From Pseudomonas parasichuanensis (GTDB lineage: Bacteria > Pseudomonadota > Gammaproteobacteria > Pseudomonadales > Pseudomonadaceae), in the NCBI RefSeq assembly GCF_021601385.1, contig NZ_BQHO01000039.1, positions 1 to 51,447 on the forward strand: a DNA stretch of 51,447 nt, read 5' to 3'. Shown here piece by piece: positions 45,949 to 51,447 of the stretch. Numbering within the stretch: position 1 is the first letter of the stretch; every line of letters begins with the position of its first letter. The notes under the pieces are model-generated. The model saw only the letters and a list, made by a program, of their open reading frames with translations. It did no database searches and was not told where the DNA came from. Both the position numbers and the translations under genes were made by a program.

Positions 45949-47352
45949 ATGTCTCAAATTCTTGAACGCTATCGCCTCATTGCCATGATTTCTCCGCTAC
46001 TGCTTCTTGCGGCCTGCAGCCATGCCCCGCACTCTGCCGATCCACCTCGCCTGGATGTACCGGCCCATTTCTCAAATGAAGAGGGAGGTGAAGGCATCTT
46101 GGACAAATCGTCCCGCCGTACTCTTCCCGTCGATTGGTGGACGGCCTACGGCGATCCGCACCTCAATGCCTTGGTCCGGGCGGCGCTGGAGCGCAATACC
46201 GAACTGACGATTGCGCGAGCGCGCGTGGACGAGGCATCGGCCGCCACGCGGCGAGCACGGGCCTCCCTGCTCCCCTCGTTGTCCGCGGGCACGCAGGCAA
46301 CTCGAGGACGCGACTATTCAGAGAACGTTGCAATCGGCAATGATGGCCGCGCCACGTTGTCCGCATCGTGGGAGGCAGACCTGTCGGGACGGCTTTCGCA
46401 GGCAGCAGAAGGTGCGCGCCTGGATGCGGTGGCAGCCGAACAAGCGTGGGTTGCCACGCGGTGGCAGGTCGCGTTTGAAACAGTGTCGGCGGCTGTGCAG
46501 CAGCGCCAAGCCAGTGAGCTCGAAGCGCTAGCCGCGGCGCGGCTGGCATCCGCAGAACGACTCGTCTTGCTGATGCAACGGAAGTTCGAGGCCGGACAAG
46601 CTACCGGCTTCGACATCGAGCGTACCCGCGCCGGCGTCGTCGCACTGCGCGTGGAGCAAGAGCAACTGCGGCGTGCGCGCGGCGAGGCGACGCATGCACT
46701 CGATGTACTAGTGGGACAAACGCCCGGAGCGCCTGCAGCTTCCCCAACTCTTGCGTCGCTCGCCGTCCCGGACTGGACACCGACACGCATACCTGCGGAC
46801 CTGCTGAGTGAGCGGCCCGACGTGCGCGCCGCCGAAGCGAAGTTCGCCGCCGAAACCGCGCGCTGGAACGCAGCCGAAGGCGAACGCTTCCCCAGGCTGG
46901 TGTTGGACCTGAGCGGCGGACGGCAGCGCGTAGAGAGTGTGGGAACCCGCATCACTGGAAACATTTTTTCACTTGGGGCCGGGGTGTCGTTGCCGATCTT
47001 CGATGGTGGCGCGATCCGTGCCGGCATCGAGACCGGAGAGGCGCGCAGCCGAGCTGCCCGTGCGGAGTTCGAGCGCACTTTGTTGAGTGCTTTGCAGGAC
47101 GTAGAGAACGCATATCTCGGTTGGCATACGCAGCACGCAGCACTGGAGCATCAGGCCGAGGGTGTCGCAGTCGCGGAGCGTCAGCTCGATCGCAGCCGAC
47201 GTCTGTTCGAGGCGGGACAAGTGGACGCCACGGTGGTGGCCGAGGCTGAGGCCGGGGTGCTGTCAGCGCAGGCTTCGCTGATCCGCACGCGGGCCGAGAC
47301 AGCCATGCAATGGGGCGTCCTGGCAAAAGCATTATCCGGCTCTCCTGTTTGA
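45949..47352 (+). CDS. RND outer-membrane factor (OprM/NodT family)
   Basis: This 467-aa lipoprotein has lipobox LLAAC near residue 20 and two OEP repeats: NALVRAALERNTELTIARARVDEASAA begins the first, and AERQLDRSRRLFEAGQVDATVVAEAEAG lies in the second. DLLSERPDVRAAEAKF and SLPIFDGG are typical of the NodT group. AAGGAG lies 7 bp before the ATG. It completes the tripartite pump, although it is transcribed away from it. Confidence 0.9.
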   Translation: MSQILERYRLIAMISPLLLLAACSHAPHSADPPRLDVPAHFSNEEGGEGILDKSSRRTLPVDWWTAYGDPHLNALVRAALERNTELTIARARVDEASAATRRARASLLPSLSAGTQATRGRDYSENVAIGNDGRATLSASWEADLSGRLSQAAEGARLDAVAAEQAWVATRWQVAFETVSAAVQQRQASELEALAAARLASAERLVLLMQRKFEAGQATGFDIERTRAGVVALRVEQEQLRRARGEATHALDVLVGQTPGAPAASPTLASLAVPDWTPTRIPADLLSERPDVRAAEAKFAAETARWNAAEGERFPRLVLDLSGGRQRVESVGTRITGNIFSLGAGVSLPIFDGGAIRAGIETGEARSRAARAEFERTLLSALQDVENAYLGWHTQHAALEHQAEGVAVAERQLDRSRRLFEAGQVDATVVAEAEAGVLSAQASLIRTRAETAMQWGVLAKALSGSPV

Positions 47353-47397
47353 TCGCAGAAACATGCTGGAGCAGCTTGCGAAGGCTAGCTAAATAGC

Positions 47398-47976
47398 GTG
47401 ACGCAAGGCGAAGGTGGTGAGCCGGAAGTGGAAGTTCGCTTCTTCGAGGTGCCTTTGGCACAGCAAATCAAGGGATTGTGTGGCGAACTGTACGATCTCG
47501 GCTTCGCTCAATCGGATGAAGTCGGCGAAGGCATCATCGCCGTGCCGGTGTGGAGTGACCCTCTGATGGTAGCTGTGCCCGCACGGCACCCCTTGCTATC
47601 CCACAAACAGATTCCCCTAGAAGAGCTGTTGCGGTATCCGCTGGTGCTCTGCGACGCGGTGGCGTGTGAGGGCCATGCTCGGCAAGTTGAACGGGTGCTA
47701 CGTCGCGTGGACATAGAGCCACTGATTGCCGAACGCGTGACTTCCAGCGATCTAATGATGGTCCTGGTTTCGGCGGGACTTGCACTAGGCCTCACAGGAG
47801 GCGCGCATATCACAGCCAGCAGGGAACAGGGGGTGGTCGCACGGCCGCTGACTGGACGTTCGCCAATGCTCACGACCTATCTACTACGGCCGGCCAGCGA
47901 GCCGTCAGAAATGCTGACTCGCTTCATGGAACGCGTTCATTCGATCAAATCTCCAGATGCCAAAGGTCGGCGGTAA
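47398..47976 (+). pseudogene. LysR regulator fragment without DNA-binding domain
   Basis: These 192 codons from a GTG cover most of a LysR substrate-binding domain: VWSDPLMVAVPARHPL, YPLVLCDAVACEGH and VLVSAGLALGLTGG. The HTH and linker are absent, and the sequence before the first codon belongs to the OMF intergenic region. It is a remnant that probably marks an old insertion edge of the cargo. Confidence 0.75.
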
Positions 47977-48008
47977 ACCATCACACAATCTCCCAAAGAA
48001 AATTAACC

Positions 48009-48272
48009 ATGAAGAAGATTGCTCTCATATTGCTTTCCTCGACATTGGCAGCCTGCAGCCCATCTGGGAAACCAGATAAAGCCAACCTTCCGACAGTCGA
48101 TGAATTAGCGCTCAATCCTGAGCGTCTGAAAGAGTTGCGCAAGCAATGCAAGTTGGATCGACCAATGCTGGGCGACCAACTATGTAACCGGGTTGCCGAG
48201 GCTACGCGAAAGCGCTTTTACGAAGATGGCGATGTGCCCCACACCACGCCTAAAGAGCCGCCGAAGTTCTAA
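48009..48272 (+). CDS. EexN-like entry-exclusion lipoprotein
   Basis: This is an 87-aa lipoprotein with lipobox LAAC (Cys 16), then TVDELALNPERLKELRKQCKL and MLGDQLCNRVAEATRKRFY, the pattern of EexN-family exclusion lipoproteins. These reduce conjugative entry of related elements into a host that already has one. It is AT-richer than the neighbours. Confidence 0.8.
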   Translation: MKKIALILLSSTLAACSPSGKPDKANLPTVDELALNPERLKELRKQCKLDRPMLGDQLCNRVAEATRKRFYEDGDVPHTTPKEPPKF

Positions 48273-48330
48273 GCTGGTGGTCATGCCGGAGTATGTATGC
48301 CGGATATGAAAAATTTGAAGGAGAATCGCA

Positions 48331-48648
48331 ATGGGTTGGATCTATCTTGTTTTGGCTGGATTGTTTGAAATCGGATGGCCGGTCGGGCTGAAAATGGCGC
48401 AAGAGCCAACATCGCGTTGGAGTGGGGTCGCAGTAGCCGTCTCTTTCATGACAATTAGCGGCGCCTTCCTATGGCTTGCTCAGCGTCAGATACCGATTGG
48501 GACTGCTTATGCGGTGTGGACGGGTATCGGAGCGGCGGGAACTTTCTTAGTCGGAATTCATTTCTATGGCGACCCAACCTCCCTGATGCGATACCTTGGC
48601 GTGGCGTTGATCATCCTGGGCGTTATCACGCTCAAGTTATCGAGTTGA
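48331..48648 (+). CDS. sugE: SugE/Gdx-type SMR guanidinium exporter
   Basis: This is a 105-aa, four-helix SMR protein with the catalytic glutamate in LAGLFEIGWPVGLKM and the Gdx-type third helix IPIGTAYAVWTGIGAAG. Proteins with these signatures export guanidinium and some quaternary ammonium compounds by proton exchange. AAGGAG lies 8 bp before the ATG. Its presence in the cargo fits a biocide-resistance theme. Confidence 0.88.
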   Translation: MGWIYLVLAGLFEIGWPVGLKMAQEPTSRWSGVAVAVSFMTISGAFLWLAQRQIPIGTAYAVWTGIGAAGTFLVGIHFYGDPTSLMRYLGVALIILGVITLKLSS

Positions 48649-48876
48649 TCGCTAGCTCCATTGGTAGCGTAGTCGCTAGGCGACCCAGCTCCCAGAGTGG
48701 ATCGGGCGCTGGGAACTCGTACGGTCACCTCCTCTCTCTAGTCGCTATGTGACGAGCTTGCCGGCGCCTCGGGAGAGTTCGAGCCAGTGCGCGTAAGGCG
48801 GTGGGAGCACCCATTCCGGGTGGCTCCACCTTCAGTGCCTGCGCCAAGGTGACCTGAGTACGAACTTTGTAGCCAG

Positions 48877-49059
48877 TCAGGCAGTGAGTTCGGAGGGGAT
48901 GCTATCGGATTGGATCCAGTTGCGCCGGATCGTCGCCGGCGGTTTGTAAGCATGCGCGCTATGCGGCCGCTGCTCGTTGTAGAACTGTCGCCAACGTTCG
49001 ATCAGCACCTTCGCTTCGGTCCGACTGCGGAACCATTCGCGGTTGAGCAGTTCGTCGCC
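48877..49059 (-). pseudogene. IS3-family transposase C-terminal remnant
   Basis: The minus-strand frame carries GDELLNREWFRSRTEAKVL and FYNEQRPHSAHAYKPPA, the end of an IS3 OrfB integrase core (the last catalytic Glu lies upstream of or near this piece). The rest of the transposase and the terminal repeats are missing. This is an insertion scar between sugE and the SRPBCC gene. Confidence 0.8.
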
Positions 49060-49157
49060 CATCGTTGCCTGCGAAGTCAGGACCAGCAGAATCCTGAGGG
49101 GAGTTCTCATCATGGTTTTCTCCGTTCAGACGCTTGGGATCAAGCGGCCGGAGACCA

Positions 49158-49688
49158 CTACGCCTGCTTGGCTTTGCGCGCTGCCTCGACCAAGCTGTCG
49201 AGCCAGTCCTGATGGCCGTTGATCATCGGGTTGGGTTTGGCGTTGTGCAGCTCCTCGGCCGGTTTGCCCTTCTGAGTTTCCTGCGTGAGGATGCGCACGC
49301 GCCTGCCGTCCAGGTTCTCAACCAGCCAGGCGTGATGCACATCCAGGCGCGTATCTGTGCCTTCCTCGCCGGACCAGCCGTGCCAGGCCACGCGGCCGGG
49401 TTGCCCATCCGCAGGTGGCACGTATTCGTTGCACTGCCCCTCTACCGGGAAGCCGAAGGTCTCGAAGTAAAACCGATCGCCGTCGGCCAGTACCGGGCCT
49501 TTGCCGTCATGAAAGCACACGTTAGCCGAGTTGGCGTAGTAGCTTGGCCACAGCGATGGTGTGACGAGTAGAGGCCATACGTCGGCCGCGCTCAAGCCGG
49601 CGGCGATGATCTCATTGGAGGCGAAATTCTCAGTAAAGCCCGGCGTGTAGCCTTCGGGCCAGAGGATGGCGTTCTGTTGCTTGCTCAT
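49158..49688 (-). CDS. SRPBCC (START-like) domain protein
   Basis: This 176-aa protein begins with a strand and helix pattern, IIAAGLSAADVWPLLVTPSLWPSYYANS, typical of polyketide-cyclase/SRPBCC folds, and ends with a long helix (INGHQDWLDSLVEAARKA). Such proteins bind small hydrophobic molecules, and the ligand is unknown. The gene has AAGGAG before its ATG. A perfect palindrome 118 bp upstream resembles that at the LysR gene, suggesting common control. Confidence 0.82.
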   Translation of the reverse strand: MSKQQNAILWPEGYTPGFTENFASNEIIAAGLSAADVWPLLVTPSLWPSYYANSANVCFHDGKGPVLADGDRFYFETFGFPVEGQCNEYVPPADGQPGRVAWHGWSGEEGTDTRLDVHHAWLVENLDGRRVRILTQETQKGKPAEELHNAKPNPMINGHQDWLDSLVEAARKAKQA

Positions 49689-49805
49689 ATCGAAGCTCCT
49701 TCACAAAATGTCGATGACGCAACAGGGGTGGCTGCGTCATTCAAGTGGTCATGGAGCAAATCATGAGCCTCCATCTGCAATAAGTGAAATCCTAAGTTTC
49801 TATTT

Positions 49806-49830
49806 TTGATATCATAAAATATGATATCAA
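49806..49830. promoter_or_regulatory. Palindromic operator upstream of the SRPBCC gene
   Basis: TTGATATCAT and ATGATATCAA are perfect 10-bp arms around a 5-bp AT-rich centre. The same half-site (ATATCAT/ATGATAT) recurs in front of the LysR gene at 50893-50914. Confidence 0.65.
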
Positions 49831-49969
49831 GGCCTAGGTTCTGCCATCCACCGACTAGGCTATCTCGCAGCGGCGCTACGAAAGGGCGCGTCTCCAATTG
49901 AGCCGACTGATTGCTTATTTGTAGTGCGAGGTAGAGTTGTGCTGAGCATGACGATAGGAGCGATCTTGC

Positions 49970-50875
49970 CTACTTGTTGTTAGCACAGGAAGTGAACAGC
50001 AGTGCTCGTATCCAGCGATGTGCTGGATCGTGATGGGTGCGTTCGTGCCAAGCAGCCGTCTTGGTGAACCCCGGTATCTTCACCGGCGGCAGGGAGATAG
50101 CCAGCTTGTCCATACCGGCGACCAAGCGGCTCGGCAAGATCGCAACCATGTCACTGGCACGCAGGATGTCTGGCAAGATCAGAAAGCTCTTGACCGACAG
50201 TGTGACGCTGCGTCGTTTGCCCAACTGTTCTAGCGCATCGTCGGTGACGCCGCGGAAACCTCCACCATCGTAGGAAACAAGCGCATGGTCGAGAGCACAG
50301 AACTGTTTAACGGTCAGCTTGCGCCCCATAGCCGCAGGATGGTCTTCCCGCAGGACACACACATAGTGTTCCTTGAACAGCTCTCGGGCATGCAGATTTG
50401 GCGGAGTGATCTCTGGCGTCAGGAGGGCTAAATCGATCTGACCGCGCTCAAGCTGGTTCTGTAGCTGCCCGCTCTCGACTGGCACTAATGAGACTCGTAC
50501 ACGCGGTGCGTGCCGTTTAAGTGCCGATAGAAATGGGACAGCAACGGCACGCAGCGCATAGTCCGTCGCGGCGATGGAGAAGGTCAGTTGTGCGGTGGCC
50601 GGATTGAAGGAAGGTGGCTGGAGCAGCGCGTCGATTTCGGCGAGCACCTGCTTGACAGGCATCCCTAGATCCAGCGCCCGCTGCGTTGGAACGATACCCC
50701 GCTGCGAGCGCGCGAAAAGCGGGTCACCGAAGCTCTCGCGCAACCGCGTCAGCATGCCACTCAAGGCCGGCTGGGTTAGTCCCAGACGGGCCGCCGCCCG
50801 TGTCACATTGCGTTCGTCTAACAATGCGTCCAGCGCCTTGAGCAAGTTGAGATCCATACTCTTGATATTTTTCAT
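49970..50875 (-). CDS. LysR-family regulator (possible TraR of the ICE)
   Basis: This 301-aa protein has the start MDLNLLKALDALLDERNVTRAAARLGLTQ-type HTH of the NodD-like LysR branch and a full effector domain. I start at 50875, and ATGs at 50899 and 50857 are alternatives. Tn4371 elements carry a LysR called TraR near traG. This one is divergent from traG, so it may be that regulator, or it may belong to the SRPBCC gene. The AT-rich flanks suggest import. Confidence 0.82.
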   Translation of the reverse strand: MKNIKSMDLNLLKALDALLDERNVTRAAARLGLTQPALSGMLTRLRESFGDPLFARSQRGIVPTQRALDLGMPVKQVLAEIDALLQPPSFNPATAQLTFSIAATDYALRAVAVPFLSALKRHAPRVRVSLVPVESGQLQNQLERGQIDLALLTPEITPPNLHARELFKEHYVCVLREDHPAAMGRKLTVKQFCALDHALVSYDGGGFRGVTDDALEQLGKRRSVTLSVKSFLILPDILRASDMVAILPSRLVAGMDKLAISLPPVKIPGFTKTAAWHERTHHDPAHRWIRALLFTSCANNK

Positions 50876-50892
50876 TTTTATTCCAATCTTAA

Positions 50893-50914
50893 ATATCATC
50901 GTTTTTCATGATAT
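50893..50914. promoter_or_regulatory. Palindrome at the LysR promoter
   Basis: The arms ATATCAT and ATGATAT are perfect over 7 bp with an 8-bp centre, in the AT-rich leader of the LysR gene. A likely autoregulatory site, sharing its half-site with 49806-49830. Confidence 0.6.
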
Positions 50915-50987
50915 CTAAATATTGCCTATGAGTGGAAGCAAGGCCCATTGACGGCTTTTTTTGGGTAACTTGCTTGGAACTCTGTAT

Positions 50988-51020
50988 GCGCCGCAGTGCG
51001 CTTTCGCTTGCGGCGCTTTT
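50988..51020 (+). terminator. Hairpin in the traG leader
   Basis: GCGCCGCA and TGCGGCGC form an 8-bp stem with a 13-nt loop, followed by TTTTCTTT. No gene ends just upstream, so it may be an attenuator in the traG leader or a barrier between divergent units. The rest of the 305-bp gap shows no gene. Confidence 0.5.
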
Positions 51021-51180
51021 CTTTGACTCGCCACCGCGCTCATTCTTTCTTTTCCCTCGACCATTGTGCTGCGAACGGTCTTTGACCGGCACTAGCCCAG
51101 AACCGATCCTGACGCCTGCGACACCCCCTGTGCAACGCTTTCAATGAGACACCAGCGCAGGAGAAATCGGAGGACAGGTC

Positions 51181-51320
51181 ATGCAAGGGACGAACGTTCT
51201 GTTCGGCCAGATCGCTGTGGTAATCGGCATCGTGATCGCCGGCGTCTGGGGCGCCACACAATGGACAGCAGCGACCCTTGGCTATCAAGTACGCCTCGGA
51301 TCGCCCTGGTTCGATCTTCT
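51181..51320 (+). pseudogene. traG: traG (VirD4-type coupling protein) 5' fragment broken by IS21
   Basis: GGAGG lies 8 bp before the ATG. The 46 codons visible read MQGTNVLFGQIAVVIGIVIA at the start (first membrane helix) and GYQVRLGSPWFD at the end, as in TraG of Tn4371-type ICEs. The frame then enters IS sequence and stops at 51349. TraG couples the relaxosome to the type IV channel, so this insertion should block self-transfer unless another copy exists. Confidence 0.85.
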
Positions 51321-51447
51321 TGTTGCCGCTGACCGAAAACTGACCCAGTAGAGGCTGTTCTGCCGACTGAAAACTGACCCAGGTGTTCAACTGCTTCTGC
51401 TCAATTTTTGAGCAGGAGAACACAGGGTGATCAGTATGGAAATGATG
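51321..51447 (+). mobile_element. Left end of an IS21-family insertion sequence with istA start
   Basis: The end starts TGTTGCCGCTGACC and has two internal copies of a GAC(C/T)GAAAACTGACCCAG repeat (51331-51348 and 51365-51382, 34 bp apart), the multiple terminal repeats typical of IS21 transposase binding. A GTG at 51427 opens a frame VISMEMM, the usual start of the IstA transposase, which continues outside the window. Confidence 0.85.

Noticed and set aside
49685-49897. 70-codon frame upstream of the SRPBCC gene
   Set aside because: It covers the palindromic promoter region and has no domain or ribosome binding site.

Overview
The window looks like a chromosome of the Pseudomonas putida group carrying a mobile-element composite. 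The left part (about 1-14,900) has high-GC Pseudomonas gene content. It also has paired REP-like elements (a CCGGCTCCCACA core next to GCCGGC) typical of P. putida. It encodes a 5'-truncated multicopper oxidase, a SCO/cytochrome c fusion, a MetY-type sulfhydrylase, a flavin amine oxidase coupled to a TPP 2-oxo-acid decarboxylase, a membrane protein, a LysR regulator with an MFS exporter, a split YeeE/YedE sulfur transporter, and three small DUF3077/DUF6124-like proteins. A shared 74-bp promoter-like block lies upstream of the first and third of these small proteins.

From about 14,900 to 17,350 lies a recombination hotspot. It has an AT-rich HNH endonuclease gene, a 140-bp MITE-like element with CTAG target duplications, and a terminator followed by the 3' 48 nt of a tRNA-Pro(GGG) gene. 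That tRNA piece is what remains when an element integrates into the 3' end of a tRNA, with the element lying to the right. The right side carries prophage-like small genes, and a DUF1566-type gene there is cut off in mid-domain.

From about 17,350 to the end runs the backbone of a Tn4371-family integrative conjugative element (ICE). The order is int, DUF1016 (YhcG) nuclease, radC, DUF932, ParB, DUF736, XRE, DUF2958, DUF2285, AlpA-like excisionase/regulator, RepA, ParA, CopG-like, DUF2840, TraF peptidase and a DUF3363 relaxase, then a cargo block and traG. New structure in the backbone includes three 18-bp iterons plus an AT-rich stretch between repA and parA (candidate oriV), a large palindrome just before parA, and a cluster of five perfect stem-loops after parB. 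An AT-rich gene inserted between radC and the DUF932 gene encodes an AAA_13 ATPase with a zinc-hook CxxC and a C-terminal Rx6H motif. It is RloC/PrrC-like, a candidate anti-phage tRNA nuclease.

The cargo (36,167-47,352) is one tightly overlapping leftward transcription unit: tetR, MFP, RND pump, a divergent SMR protein, a DUF3313 lipoprotein, MlaE-like permease, MlaF-like ATPase (frameshifted), MlaD-like MCE protein and a PqiC-like lipoprotein. The outer-membrane factor gene is divergent, and a TetR-type operator overlaps both promoters. This joins a tripartite efflux pump and a complete lipid-transport ABC system in one regulon. Scars follow (headless LysR, IS3 remnant) with EexN, SugE/Gdx, an SRPBCC protein and a LysR that share a palindrome. 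traG is broken after about 46 codons by an IS21-family element that runs off the window.
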